Assembly (NCBI GenBank): GCA_963705285.1
Contig: OY970066.1
Coordinates: 3,782,001-3,846,000 of the forward strand
Direction: 5' to 3'
DNA length: 64,000 bases
Source: JACMLD01 sp963705285
Lineage (GTDB): Bacteria > Bacteroidota > Bacteroidia > Chitinophagales > Chitinophagaceae
The position numbers and the translations under genes are program-made. Shown one piece after another: positions 29,106 through 38,235 of the stretch. Below the pieces are notes generated by a model. It did no database searches. It was not told where the DNA came from and worked only from the letters and a program-made list of their open reading frames with translations. Numbering within the stretch: position 1 is the stretch's first letter; each line of letters starts with the position of its first letter.

Positions 29106-29795
29106 ATGGCTGAAAAAATTGTTGAGTTACGTCATGTTAACATCTACCAGGGCAGCAACCTGGTGTTGCAGGATGTAAATATTAGTATTGAAAAAGGTGA
29201 ATTTGTATACCTGGTAGGCAAAACCGGTACAGGAAAAAGCAGCTTGCTGAAAACACTGTACGGAGATTTGTCGCTCGCTCAGGGAGACGGCACCGTGGCC
29301 GGTTTTAACCTCAAAGATATGGACTGGAAAAAAGTTCCTTTTCTGCGCAGGAACCTGGGCGTGGTTTTTCAGGATTTTCAATTGCTGACCGACCGTAATG
29401 TAAATGATAACCTCAAGTTTGTTTTGAAGGCCACCGGGTGGAAAGATGAAAAACTAATGGATGAAAAGATTGCCGATGTGCTGGATAAAGTGGGCCTTAG
29501 ATCAAAAGGGTTCAAAATGCCTTTTGAAATGAGCGGCGGCGAACAGCAACGCGTAGATATTGCCCGGGCATTACTAAATTCTCCCAAGTTGATTCTGGCA
29601 GATGAGCCCACCGGTAATCTTGACCCCGAAACATCTGATGAAATTATGCAACTGATGTTCAGAATCGGAAAAGATTACGGCACCACCATTGTAATGGCTA
29701 CACATGATTATATTGTAATCAATAAGTTTCCCGCCAGGATGATCAAAACAGAAAAAGGAAAAGTGGTAGACAATGCTACCATATCAATGCTATAA
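29106..29795 (+). CDS. ftsE: Cell-division ABC ATPase FtsE
   Basis: Cytoplasmic ATPase that pairs with the membrane protein FtsX to control peptidoglycan hydrolases at the division site. It has 229 residues. Walker A is GKTGTGKSS (about 38-46), the Q-loop is VVFQDFQLL, the signature is MSGGEQQRVDIARALL and Walker B is LILADEPTGNLD, followed by the switch His in MATHDY. The length and the MSGGEQQRV form match FtsE of Bacteroidota. No ftsX is adjacent, which is common in this phylum. A LolD-type ATPase is the main alternative. Its 3' end overlaps the convergent glycosyltransferase gene by 20 bases. Confidence 0.82.
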   Translation: MAEKIVELRHVNIYQGSNLVLQDVNISIEKGEFVYLVGKTGTGKSSLLKTLYGDLSLAQGDGTVAGFNLKDMDWKKVPFLRRNLGVVFQDFQLLTDRNVNDNLKFVLKATGWKDEKLMDEKIADVLDKVGLRSKGFKMPFEMSGGEQQRVDIARALLNSPKLILADEPTGNLDPETSDEIMQLMFRIGKDYGTTIVMATHDYIVINKFPARMIKTEKGKVVDNATISML

Positions 29796-30897
29796 TCTTC
29801 TCTGCATTTAACTGATTGTTGTAACTGCTGCACAAAATTTTTTGTCGCAGCAGTTTTTCTTCCGGGGTAAAAGGCTGGTGGTACAGCTGAATAACAATTT
29901 CTTTCAATGCAGTTGCGGTGGTTCCAATATGGCAGGCTGATTCAAGCCCGGTATCTTCAACAGCGGCATCGTTTACCACACAATGGCGGCCGTTAAACAA
30001 TGCATTGATCAATTTCAGTTTGATGCCGGTCTCGTTAAAAGAAGGAAGAATATTTATCTGCGCTTTTGAAATTAAATCACGCATCTCATCATCAGCGGGG
30101 TTGGCGAGCAGGCAGATATGCTCTTTCTGCTCAGCAATATTGTGGAGGCGCTGCGATGGATTTTTACCCGCAATTACAAACGGCACTTTAAGATCAGTAA
30201 ACACATTTTCTATCAGCCAGATGGCCGCTTTTTCATTTTCTTCCACAGAAAGATTGCCGTGGTATACGCAATAGGTTCCCATGCCTTCCAGGCCCTTTAC
30301 TTCAGTCCAAGGTACAAATACCGGCACGTATGAAATATGGGTGGCATGAAATTTCTGCTGGTAAATACGGGCATCTTTTTGTGCCACTGCAATAATAGGG
30401 AAGCGTTGCGCGAGGCGCTTCTCATATTTTTTCAAAAGACGACTCTCATTAAAATAATACATCTTTTTAAAAAGCGAGCCTGAGTGCCGGTATAACTGGT
30501 AGTAGTATGCGTATTCTATATTGTGTAAACGAATAATGATCTTACGGTCGGCAAATTGCGGGTTGTTGGTGAGATACGTGCAATGAATACCTTCCAGCAA
30601 AATAGGGTGCTGGTCTTTAAGCAGATTACTCATTAACTCTGCGTTGCTGCGAGAGCAAACTATGTAGGGAAACTTTACTGAAAAACCTTTATGGCCCTCA
30701 TTGCGGTGATAATAATATACTTCTTCGCAATACCGGTTCAACTCCGGTTGCCGGCCGCGCCCGTAATCAAAGCAATGCAGGTAAATACCCACACCGGCAT
30801 CCTTTAAAGCCTTCAATTTGCAGAACAAATCAAAAACTCCGCCGTAATCCAATGGGTAAGGAACATCATGGCAAACGATATGTAGGTACTTTTTCAA
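29776..30897 (-). CDS. Glycosyltransferase (GT4-like)
   Basis: Cytoplasmic or membrane-associated transferase, 373 residues from a TTG at 30897. That TTG lies 5 bases after the stop of the upstream transferase and gives the family-like start MKKYLHIVCHDVPYPLDYGG; another TTG at 30930 would overlap the upstream gene. The C-terminal half shows the GT-B donor region: YCVYHGNLSVEENEKA, FVIAGKNPSQ, ICLLANPADDEMRDLISKAQ and LPSFNETGIKLKLINAL, with the conserved Glu. It probably builds a surface polysaccharide or glycolipid, as a pair with the gene upstream; acceptor and donor are unknown. Confidence 0.78.
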   Translation of the reverse strand: MKKYLHIVCHDVPYPLDYGGVFDLFCKLKALKDAGVGIYLHCFDYGRGRQPELNRYCEEVYYYHRNEGHKGFSVKFPYIVCSRSNAELMSNLLKDQHPILLEGIHCTYLTNNPQFADRKIIIRLHNIEYAYYYQLYRHSGSLFKKMYYFNESRLLKKYEKRLAQRFPIIAVAQKDARIYQQKFHATHISYVPVFVPWTEVKGLEGMGTYCVYHGNLSVEENEKAAIWLIENVFTDLKVPFVIAGKNPSQRLHNIAEQKEHICLLANPADDEMRDLISKAQINILPSFNETGIKLKLINALFNGRHCVVNDAAVEDTGLESACHIGTTATALKEIVIQLYHQPFTPEEKLLRQKILCSSYNNQLNAEKIIALIW

Positions 30898-30901
30898 AAC
30901 T

Positions 30902-31993
30902 TCAGGATAATATTTCTTTATACAGGGCAACTAATTTCTTGGCCTCCTGCTGCCAGTTAAATGCCTGCTTTGCCATTTCACAATTGGCGGCCAAACGATT
31001 GTATACAGCTTTGTCAGACAATAGTTCATTTAATTGGCTGGCAATGTTCTCGGCCGACAGATCCTTAACCAGAACAGCTATTTCGTATAAATTGTTTATT
31101 TCACGATAAGCAGGGTAGTCTGCACACAACTGTGGTATGCCGGCATGGATGTAATCAAAAAAGCGGTTAGACAGGGAATAATAGTTGCTGATACCCGTAT
31201 CGTCGAACAAAGTAACGCCGATGGTGGCCGACCTGGTAATAGCTTTTAATTGCTGTGGTGGAATTTTACCTTTAAAAATTACTTTTTCCTGTAATCCGTA
31301 TTGTTGTACCAATTCACGCGCCTGTTGCATAAAATTACCATCGCCATAAATCATTAAAGGTGCCTTTACCCATTGCATGGCCGGTATCAGTGTTTCAAAA
31401 CTGCGTCCTTCATTTACGGCGCCCTGGTAGATAATAAACCCACTGTTTGCTTTTTGTTCAGGTATATCTTCCAGAACCGAAATGTTGCGAATTACCTCAT
31501 ACTGCACCCCATACATTTTTTTAAATTCATCTGCTATGATACTGTTAACGGTATACCCATGTTTAAAATGGGGAACGGTCATTTTTTCAATGCGTTTCCA
31601 ACATGTATAGATAAAAGGGCGCGTAACAATTTCCTTCATTTCGCAAAACAATTCATGCGCATCGTATACCCGTTGGATGCCTTTGAGACGGCTGATAAAA
31701 TATACGGGTAAAATGGTATCTAGATCAATAGCGCAAATCACCGATGCTTTACTAAAGAGGAGAAAGAAAAATAATTGTATGTTAAACATGGCATACTGCA
31801 TCCACCCGGCGAAAAAAAAGGTACGCAGTCTTTTTTGGCGGAATGGCTGGGTAATAAGCGGAATGGCATGAGCAGGCCGCCGCCCCACCAGTAACACATC
31901 ATACCCTGCACCGGCAAGCGATGTGCAGATGCGGATCATCCGCTGGTCGTAATTGGTGTCATTAAATATGGTGAAAATGATTTTCTTGCCCAT
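30902..31993 (-). CDS. Glycosyltransferase family 4-like protein
   Basis: GT-B fold transferase of 363 residues from the ATG at 31993 (MGKKIIFTIFNDTNYDQRMI); the open frame extends upstream without a plausible start. The N-terminal acceptor half has RICTSLAGAGYDVLLVGRRP and VICAIDLDTILPVYFISRLK. The donor half has GFIIYQGAVNEGRSFETLIP, LMIYGDGNFMQQ, VIFKGKIPPQQLKAI and SNYYSLSNRFFDYIHAGIPQ. The usual E-x7-E pair is partly replaced, with a Ser/Asn-rich loop, as in many Bacteroidota members. It overlaps no gene upstream and is 5 bases before the next transferase, forming a two-gene operon. Confidence 0.82.
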   Translation of the reverse strand: MGKKIIFTIFNDTNYDQRMIRICTSLAGAGYDVLLVGRRPAHAIPLITQPFRQKRLRTFFFAGWMQYAMFNIQLFFFLLFSKASVICAIDLDTILPVYFISRLKGIQRVYDAHELFCEMKEIVTRPFIYTCWKRIEKMTVPHFKHGYTVNSIIADEFKKMYGVQYEVIRNISVLEDIPEQKANSGFIIYQGAVNEGRSFETLIPAMQWVKAPLMIYGDGNFMQQARELVQQYGLQEKVIFKGKIPPQQLKAITRSATIGVTLFDDTGISNYYSLSNRFFDYIHAGIPQLCADYPAYREINNLYEIAVLVKDLSAENIASQLNELLSDKAVYNRLAANCEMAKQAFNWQQEAKKLVALYKEILS

Positions 31994-32151
31994 TGTTTGC
32001 CGGTAAAATATCTTTGCCGCTTGCTGGTATAAGGGTGATAAAAACGTCAAAACAGCCGGGATCGATGCAATTACAGGGCATTTTAACCGGAACCGGGCGG
32101 CAAAATCACAAAAAATATCCACTTAGCAAGACAAATTTTGAAATATTTGGC

Positions 32152-32159
32152 TACCTTTG
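32152..32159 (+). promoter_or_regulatory. -7 element before rpsO
   Basis: TACCTTTG matches TAnnTTTG and lies 50 bases before the rpsO ATG. Confidence 0.45.
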
Positions 32160-32209
32160 CCGCCGAAATAATAAGATGCCAATTTATCGGATGCCTAAAA
32201 AAAATTAAG

Positions 32210-32482
32210 ATGCCGTATTTAACAAAAGAAAAAACAGCTGACTTTTTCACCAATTTTGGTGGTAAATCAACCAATACCGGTTCAATTGAAGGACAGGTTG
32301 CTTTGCTTACTGAAAAGATTTCCCAGATTTCTAAACACCTCCAGGAAAACAAGAAAGATTTCTCCACTAACCGCGGATTAATGCAAATGGTAGGCAAAAG
32401 AAAACGTTTACTTACCTATCTCAGCAAACACAACCTTACCAGTTACCGCGAATTGATTCAAAAACTCGGACTTAGGAAATAA
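32210..32482 (+). CDS. rpsO: 30S ribosomal protein S15
   Basis: Ribosomal protein that binds the central domain of 16S rRNA. It has 90 residues from the ATG at 32210 (MPYLTKEKTADFFTNFGG); the frame is open further upstream but conservation begins here. Core motifs TGSIEGQVALLTEKI, HLQENKKDFSTNRGLMQMV and KRKRLLTYL are diagnostic. It is followed by pnp, the same order as in many bacteria. A perfect hairpin lies 11 bases after its stop. Confidence 0.97.
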   Translation: MPYLTKEKTADFFTNFGGKSTNTGSIEGQVALLTEKISQISKHLQENKKDFSTNRGLMQMVGKRKRLLTYLSKHNLTSYRELIQKLGLRK

Positions 32483-32493
32483 CGATATTTTTT

Positions 32494-32529
32494 CAATTAT
32501 TCCCAACCCAAACCGGTTGGGAATAATTG
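32494..32529 (+). terminator. Perfect 15-base stem between rpsO and pnp
   Basis: CAATTATTCCCAACC (32494-32508) pairs completely with GGTTGGGAATAATTG (32515-32529) around a 6-base loop. The T content after it is weak, so it may be a terminator, a processing site, or both. Confidence 0.7.
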
Positions 32530-32660
32530 TAATTAGATGTTTTTGCGCAAAGCTGTTCAATCTATTTATCACACAGTATTAAGGCTACGCGACTTGCCCT
32601 GTTTCCCTCCTCACACTACCAGATGCATTACGCAGCACTTAGTTCAGAAATTCAAATTTT

Positions 32661-34817
32661 ATGTTATCACAACCAATTCAATCTAAATTTACCATTAGTG
32701 ATGGCCGTGAGGTTATCATAGAAACCGGCAAACTTGCCCGCCAGGCAGATGGTGCCGTTACCGTTCGCCAGGGCAATTGTATCATACTTGCCACCGTTGT
32801 TGCCAATAAAGAGCCAAAAGAAGGACAGAGTTTTTTTCCACTTACGGTAGATTACCAGGAGAAATTTGCTTCTGCCGGCCGCATACCCGGTTCTTTCTTC
32901 AAAAGAGAAGCCAGGCTTAACGATTATGAAGTACTTACCTCACGTTTGATAGACAGGGCACTCCGCCCTTTATTCCCCGATGATTATTTCTGTGATGTAC
33001 AGGTATTGGTGACGCTTATTTCAAGCGATGAAGAAGTAATGCCAGATGCATTGGCTTGCCTTGCCGCATCTGCAGCACTGGCCGTATCTGATATTCCTGT
33101 TCAGGAAATTATTTCTGAAGTAAGGGTAGGCAGGGTAGACGGTAAATTCATCATCAACCCAACACGCAGCGAACTGGGCAAGGCCGATATGGAATTCCTT
33201 ATTGCTGCTACCGATAAGAATATTATGATGGTGGAAGGAGAAGCAAAGGAATGTGCAGAAGAAGATCTGATTAAAGCCATTGAACTGGCGCATGACGCTA
33301 TTAAGGTACAGGTAAAAGCACAGCAGGAATTGCGCAGACTGAAAGGGGTTACCACCAAAAGAGAGTACAAAAAACCTGAGCACGATGAAGCACTGCGCGA
33401 AAAAGTAACTGCTTTTACATCTTCAAAAGTATATGAAGTGGCGAAAAGCGGCAGCAGCAAACATGACCGTGCTGACCGTTTCGACCAGATTCAGGAGGAG
33501 CTGCTGGCTTACCTGAAAACAGAATACAACGTAGCCGAAGGTGAAAGCCTTGCCGATAACGTAAAGAAATTTGCGAAGCATTATTACCACGATGTACAAT
33601 ACAATGTGGTTAGGGATATGATCCTGAATGATAAAGTGAGGCTGGATGGCCGTGGTCTCGACCAGGTTCGTCCGCTCAACATGGAAGTAGACGTATTGCC
33701 TTCACCGCATGGTGCTGCATTGTTTACCCGCGGTGAAACACAATCGCTCACTACCGTTACCTTGGGCACCCCGCTGGATTCATTGCTGATAGAAAGCGCT
33801 GCAAAATCTGAATATTCAAAATTCCTGCTGCACTATAACTTTCCGCCGTTTTCAACCGGCGAAGTAAAAATGATGCGCGGTGTTGGCCGCCGCGAGGTAG
33901 GACATGGTAACCTGGCGCTGCGTTCATTAAAACAAATGATGCCCGGCGGCGAATATCCGTATACGGTGCGCGTGGTAAGTGATATACTTGAGTCAAACGG
34001 ATCTTCTTCAATGGCTACTGTTTGCGCAGGTTCGCTGGCGTTAATGGATGCCGGCGTTCCCATTCCTAAACATGTGAGCGGTGTGGCCATGGGCCTGATT
34101 TCAAAAGAAGGAAAGTTTGCTGTGCTGACAGACATACTGGGCGACGAAGATCACCTGGGCGATATGGACTTTAAAGTAACCGGTACCCGCGATGGTATTT
34201 GCGCAGTACAAATGGATATCAAGGTAGACGGACTGAGTATGGATGTAATGCGCCAGGCGCTTTCACAGGCCCGCGCAGGACGCCTTCATATTATTGAGGC
34301 CATGTACGCAGCCATTCCTGCTGCGCGTGCAGAAGTAAAACCACATGCGCCCAGGATGGTGAAACTGTTTATTGATAAAGAATTTATTGGTGCAGTGATA
34401 GGGCCAGGTGGTAAAATTATACAGGAGATACAGCGCGAAACCGGTGCTACCATCAACCTGGAAGAAAAGAATGAAATGGGTGAAGTAAGCATATTCAGCG
34501 CCAATAAAGATGGTGTTGAAAAAGCAGTGGCATGGATTAAAGGCATTGTTGCCGTGCCTGAAGTAGGTGATGTGTATGAGGCAAAAGTTAAATCAATCAT
34601 GCCTTACGGCGCATTTGTAGAATTCATGCCAGGCAAACAAGGTTTGTTGCACATTTCTGAAGTAAGCTGGAAGCGCCTGGAAACACTGGAAGGTGTGCTG
34701 AATGAAGGCGATACCGTAAAAGTAAAATTAACCGGTACCGACCCTAAAACAGGCAAATTCAAATTATCCAGAAAAGTGTTGTTGCCAAAACCAGAAGGCC
34801 AGCAAAGACAGGATTAA
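32661..34817 (+). CDS. pnp: Polyribonucleotide nucleotidyltransferase (PNPase)
   Basis: Phosphorolytic 3'-5' exoribonuclease and RNA degradation enzyme, 718 residues, normal full length. Two RNase PH domains (about 10-230 and 310-545) contain FFKREARLNDYEVLTSRLID and the active FTRGETQSLTTVTLGT and MRGVGRREVGHGNL motifs. KH domain: FIGAVIGPGGKIIQEIQ (about 575). S1 domain: VKSIMPYGAFVEFMPGKQGL near the C-terminus. It follows rpsO at 178 bases with a perfect hairpin between, and ends at its own terminator. Many bacteria autoregulate pnp through its leader; the leader here has no RNase III-like signature that I could confirm. Confidence 0.97.
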   Translation: MLSQPIQSKFTISDGREVIIETGKLARQADGAVTVRQGNCIILATVVANKEPKEGQSFFPLTVDYQEKFASAGRIPGSFFKREARLNDYEVLTSRLIDRALRPLFPDDYFCDVQVLVTLISSDEEVMPDALACLAASAALAVSDIPVQEIISEVRVGRVDGKFIINPTRSELGKADMEFLIAATDKNIMMVEGEAKECAEEDLIKAIELAHDAIKVQVKAQQELRRLKGVTTKREYKKPEHDEALREKVTAFTSSKVYEVAKSGSSKHDRADRFDQIQEELLAYLKTEYNVAEGESLADNVKKFAKHYYHDVQYNVVRDMILNDKVRLDGRGLDQVRPLNMEVDVLPSPHGAALFTRGETQSLTTVTLGTPLDSLLIESAAKSEYSKFLLHYNFPPFSTGEVKMMRGVGRREVGHGNLALRSLKQMMPGGEYPYTVRVVSDILESNGSSSMATVCAGSLALMDAGVPIPKHVSGVAMGLISKEGKFAVLTDILGDEDHLGDMDFKVTGTRDGICAVQMDIKVDGLSMDVMRQALSQARAGRLHIIEAMYAAIPAARAEVKPHAPRMVKLFIDKEFIGAVIGPGGKIIQEIQRETGATINLEEKNEMGEVSIFSANKDGVEKAVAWIKGIVAVPEVGDVYEAKVKSIMPYGAFVEFMPGKQGLLHISEVSWKRLETLEGVLNEGDTVKVKLTGTDPKTGKFKLSRKVLLPKPEGQQRQD

Positions 34818-34839
34818 TCTTGCAGAAAGTATATGTTAA

Positions 34840-34873
34840 CCCCGGCAACTGTTCCAACAGCGCCGGGGTTTTT
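34840..34873 (+). terminator. Terminator after pnp
   Basis: CCCCGGC (34840-34846) pairs with GCCGGGG (34862-34868), followed by TTTTT. Confidence 0.88.
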
Positions 34874-34930
34874 CGTGCATAACATATTAATTATCATAAT
34901 GCACGTGTATTTAATCTCAATAAAAATAAC

Positions 34931-35749
34931 ATGCCGAACTATATTCAGTTAAACATAACAGTTAGCGACACTGCAGTTAAGGATATGCTGGTGGCAGCGT
35001 TATCCGCCGCGGGCGCAAATGGATTTGAGGAAGAGAAAAACCTGCTGAAGGTATTTATTGCTGAAGACGTTTTTAATGAGGAGATCTTTTTGCCACTCGT
35101 TCAGCAGCACGGTTTGTCGTATACATCTTCAGTAGTAGAAGAAACCAATTGGAATGCGCAATGGGAGGCAGGTTTTACCCCTGTTCAAATAGGCAACTTT
35201 TGCGTTATCCGGGCCGCTTTTCACCCACCCGTTACTGCGGTGCAGCATGATATCATCATTACACCAAAAATGAGCTTCGGAACAGGCCATCATGCCACTA
35301 CGCATATGATGGTGGAGGTCATGCAGGAATTAGATTTCACCAGTAAGTCTGTATTTGATTTTGGAACGGGTACAGGGGTGCTGGCGATTCTTGCTGAAAA
35401 AATGGGTGCCCGTGAAATTACGGCCATCGACAATGATGCATGGAGCATTGATAATGCAGCTGAAAATTTTAATTCAAATGATTGTCATAATATACTGTTG
35501 TTCAATCAGGGGAATATTTTCGGCGAGGCTGTTTATGACATTATTCTGGCTAATATTAACCGCAATATCATTTTACAACACCTGCCTGCCCTTAAACAAC
35601 ATCTTGCGCCCGGCGGCGTTGTATTATTGAGCGGTCTGCTAACAGGCGACAGGCAGCTCATTGTTGAACAGGCCCAGCAACAACAATTAGAATTAGGAAA
35701 GGATTTTGAGATGAACGGATGGATATGTTTACTAATGGTAAAACGGTAA
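34931..35749 (+). CDS. prmA: Ribosomal protein L11 methyltransferase
   Basis: Cytoplasmic SAM-dependent methyltransferase that trimethylates ribosomal protein L11. It has 272 residues. The SAM site is VFDFGTGTGVLAILAEKMGA (about 141-160), with the acidic AIDNDAWSIDNA and the catalytic-loop IILANINRNII. TPKMSFGTGHHATTHMM before it is a PrmA signature. The N-terminal substrate-recognition domain (1-60) is present. The downstream plsY begins 65 bases later, so both probably share one transcript. Confidence 0.93.
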   Translation: MPNYIQLNITVSDTAVKDMLVAALSAAGANGFEEEKNLLKVFIAEDVFNEEIFLPLVQQHGLSYTSSVVEETNWNAQWEAGFTPVQIGNFCVIRAAFHPPVTAVQHDIIITPKMSFGTGHHATTHMMVEVMQELDFTSKSVFDFGTGTGVLAILAEKMGAREITAIDNDAWSIDNAAENFNSNDCHNILLFNQGNIFGEAVYDIILANINRNIILQHLPALKQHLAPGGVVLLSGLLTGDRQLIVEQAQQQQLELGKDFEMNGWICLLMVKR

Positions 35750-35814
35750 TAATTCTACCGTTTTTTTGGGCAGTTTTTAGTAATTTCGCCTTTCCACTTC
35801 AACCAATATTTCTG

Positions 35815-36471
35815 ATGAAAGAAGTCCTCATTATTCTATTGGCCTATCTCATTGGCTCATTGCCTACGGCGGTATGGGTGAGCAGGTATTTTTTCAATAT
35901 TGACATACGGGAATACGGTAGTGGAAATGCCGGTGCCACCAATACATTCAGGGTGCTTGGAAAAAAATGGGGCACTTTTGTAATGGTAGCCGATATGCTA
36001 AAAGGACTTGCAGCCGTTAAACTGGTTTGGTTACTTCCTTATTATTTTGATCATGATCTGGCGCGTACCAGTCTGCAGATAGGGCTGGGGCTAGCAGCTG
36101 TATTGGGGCATATTTATCCCATCTGGGCCGATTTCAGGGGCGGTAAAGGCGTGGCTACTTTATTTGGATTAGTATTAGGTATTTCGCCATGGTCTGCCCT
36201 CTGCTGCAGTGGCGTTTTTCTGCTGGTGCTATATCTTACGCGTTTTGTATCGCTCAGTTCCATACTGGCAAGCGCGGCCTTCCCCATATTCATACTCGTT
36301 ATCTTTAATGTAGATAATCACCCTTATCGCATATTTGCAGTAGGCGTTGCACTCCTGGTCATTCTTACGCACCAGAAAAATATTGGCAGACTTATAAAGG
36401 GCAATGAAAGCAAAGTGCCTATTTTAAAACACCGCGATAAAAGGCGGCAGCGGCGTTTAAGTAGTAAGTAG
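35815..36471 (+). CDS. plsY: Acyl-phosphate:glycerol-3-phosphate acyltransferase
   Basis: Inner-membrane enzyme that acylates glycerol-3-phosphate using acyl-phosphate, the first step of phospholipid synthesis. It has 218 residues from the ATG at 35815; the frame is open upstream, even inside prmA, but conservation begins at MKEVLIILLAYLIGSLPTA. Motifs GSLPTAVWVSRYFFNID, YGSGNAGATNTFRVLGKKWG and GHIYPIWADFRGGKGVAT are the three conserved PlsY loops. Five to six membrane helices are visible. The basic tail HRDKRRQRRLSSK is cytoplasmic. Confidence 0.95.
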   Translation: MKEVLIILLAYLIGSLPTAVWVSRYFFNIDIREYGSGNAGATNTFRVLGKKWGTFVMVADMLKGLAAVKLVWLLPYYFDHDLARTSLQIGLGLAAVLGHIYPIWADFRGGKGVATLFGLVLGISPWSALCCSGVFLLVLYLTRFVSLSSILASAAFPIFILVIFNVDNHPYRIFAVGVALLVILTHQKNIGRLIKGNESKVPILKHRDKRRQRRLSSK

Positions 36472-36477
36472 CTGTAA

Positions 36478-36505
36478 AAATTCAAAATTCAAAAGTCAAA
36501 AGTCA
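36478..36505 (+). repeat. Four heptads after plsY
   Basis: AAATTCA, AAATTCA, AAAGTCA, AAAGTCA in strict 7-base register, beginning 6 bases after the plsY stop. The rest of the gap to 36660 is pyrimidine-rich with repeated CCTCTTAGCT words. Confidence 0.8.
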
Positions 36506-36691
36506 AAGAAGCTTTTACTTGTACTGAATGGTCAGCCTTAAGCCTTTTGTCTCTTTCTCTCTTTTGCCTCTTAGCTCTCTTTTTCTCTTTCACCTCTTAG
36601 CTTTTCTGTTAGCACTCTTTTTTGCACTTTCTACCTCTTTGCTTACTTAACTTGGTACAACAATTGTTTTTAAACCAGTAAAAAGAACCAA

Positions 36692-37504
36692 ATGATGATC
36701 CGTCTATTGTTTTTAACAGCGTTTGCAATTTCTGTAAGCGCATGTTCGCGAAACGCAGTTACCGGCAGAAACCAGTTAAAATTATTATCTGATAACGAGG
36801 TACAAACTATGGCCGCTACTGAATACAAACAGTTTTTGACCTCCAATAAGGTTGTCAGTGCGTCGGTAAATAAAGATGCCGAAATGGTGCGCCGTATTGG
36901 CGGCAGGCTAACAGCGGCGATCACAGATTATTACACCAGCCAGGGTAAGGCCGATGTGCTCAATGGATACCAGTGGGAGTATAACCTGGTAGATTCAAAA
37001 GAAGTAAATGCCTGGTGCATGCCCGGCGGCAAAATTGTGGTGTACACTGGTTTGCTTCCAATCACCCAGAACGAGGCGGCGCTGGCAGTTGTAATGGGCC
37101 ATGAAATTACCCACGCTTTGGCACAACATGGCAATGAGCGTATGAGCATGGGGTTGGTACAACAACTGGGCGGTGTGGCGCTTGCTGTGGCATTGGCCAA
37201 TAAACCGGCAGAAACACAGTCGATGTTTATGAATGCCTACGGGGTGGGCAGCCAGGTGGGCGTAACATTACCGTTCTCAAGAAAAGATGAATATGAAGCT
37301 GATAAATTTGGGCTGAACTTTGCCGCTATGGCAGGGTATAATCCCCAGGAAGCCATTCCGCTTTGGCAGCGCATGGAAAAGGCCGGAGGCGGTAATAAAC
37401 CCCCTGAATTCCTGAGTACGCACCCTGCAGAAGGCAACCGTATTGCACGCCTGCAGGAGCAAATGCCCGAAGCTTTACGCTATTATAAACCCATTAATAG
37501 ATAA
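36692..37504 (+). CDS. M48-family metallopeptidase lipoprotein
   Basis: Zinc endopeptidase, 270 residues, probably anchored in the periplasm as a lipoprotein (lipobox ISVSAC, Cys18). The zinc site is GHEITHALAQHG, with His137, Glu138 and His141; the third ligand Glu lies in DEYEADKFGLNF (about 218). NAWCMPGGKIVVYTGLL and FLSTHPAEGNRI are the conserved substrate and C-terminal motifs. The layout matches LoiP/YggG-like and BepA-related quality-control proteases, but no TPR domain follows. It has its own terminator and stands alone. Confidence 0.92.
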   Translation: MMIRLLFLTAFAISVSACSRNAVTGRNQLKLLSDNEVQTMAATEYKQFLTSNKVVSASVNKDAEMVRRIGGRLTAAITDYYTSQGKADVLNGYQWEYNLVDSKEVNAWCMPGGKIVVYTGLLPITQNEAALAVVMGHEITHALAQHGNERMSMGLVQQLGGVALAVALANKPAETQSMFMNAYGVGSQVGVTLPFSRKDEYEADKFGLNFAAMAGYNPQEAIPLWQRMEKAGGGNKPPEFLSTHPAEGNRIARLQEQMPEALRYYKPINR

Positions 37505-37544
37505 AACATTCTAAAATAATGATTTAAATCAAGTTATTAGGGGT

Positions 37545-37574
37545 ACCGCCGGCAAATTCCGGCGGTATTTTCTT
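37545..37574 (+). terminator. Terminator after M48 peptidase
   Basis: ACCGCCGG (37545-37552) pairs with CCGGCGGT (37559-37566), followed by ATTTTCTT. Confidence 0.85.
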
Positions 37575-37606
37575 ATAAAGTATCGTATTCTTTGCTTGTT
37601 ATGTTT

Positions 37607-37614
37607 TACCTTTG
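37607..37614 (+). promoter_or_regulatory. -7 element before the 37657 gene
   Basis: TACCTTTG matches TAnnTTTG, 43 bases before the ATG. Confidence 0.45.
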
Positions 37615-37656
37615 CACTTCCCCAACTAAAACACCCTAAAACAAAAATTTCTAATT

Positions 37657-38106
37657 ATGTCTCAAACATTGTTTGAAAAACTCCTGATACAGGACGAGAG
37701 AAATTTGCTTATTCAAGGGCTTCCATCTTCCATCGAAAAACAATTTGTAAAATTGTCGTTTTCAAAAAATGTAACTCCCTTGTTAAAAAGCCGCAAGATT
37801 GATTTTGCGCTTGTTTTTGCAGTAAGTGAGAGCCAGTTAAGTGGTATCCTTCGCGAAGTTTTACCTGCATTAAAAAATGAGGCTAAATTGTGGATAGCTT
37901 ACCCTAAAGCTACTTCCAAGATTGCCACTAACTTAACACGTAATTGCAGCTGGGATTGTATCACAGGTGCTGGTTATGGTGCAGGTATTGAAGATTTAGA
38001 CAAAGTAGAACTGGACAATGTGTGGGTTGCCAGCCGGTTTAAAAAGTCCAAATTGATGCCTGCAGTTGGTGTTAAAGCCAGGGTTCGTCAGGTTGAGAAA
38101 GTGTAG
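37657..38106 (+). CDS. DUF3052-like protein
   Basis: Small cytoplasmic protein, 149 residues, with no signal peptide. The central pattern (DFALVFAVSESQLSGIL ... LKNEAKLWIAYPKATSKI) resembles DUF3052-type proteins, which look like trimmed Rossmann domains with no catalytic residues. The C-terminus VKARVRQVEKV is basic. I could not confirm the family by search. It has a good -7 box and a perfect 14-base terminator stem, so it is a well-expressed single-gene unit. The function is unknown. Confidence 0.6.
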   Translation: MSQTLFEKLLIQDERNLLIQGLPSSIEKQFVKLSFSKNVTPLLKSRKIDFALVFAVSESQLSGILREVLPALKNEAKLWIAYPKATSKIATNLTRNCSWDCITGAGYGAGIEDLDKVELDNVWVASRFKKSKLMPAVGVKARVRQVEKV

Positions 38107-38126
38107 AGGTACAAAAAAATATGGTA

Positions 38127-38166
38127 GAAAGTCCCGGTTGTTATTTCAACCGGGACTTTCTTTTTT
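38127..38166 (+). terminator. Strong terminator
   Basis: GAAAGTCCCGGTTG (38127-38140) pairs perfectly with CAACCGGGACTTTC (38147-38160) over a 6-base loop, followed by TTTTTT. Confidence 0.92.
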
Positions 38167-38235
38167 CCGGATAAACCTGTCAAACAGCATTGCAGGAGCG
38201 ACAGGCCCTTGTGCGCGAAGGATTTGTTGACGCGG

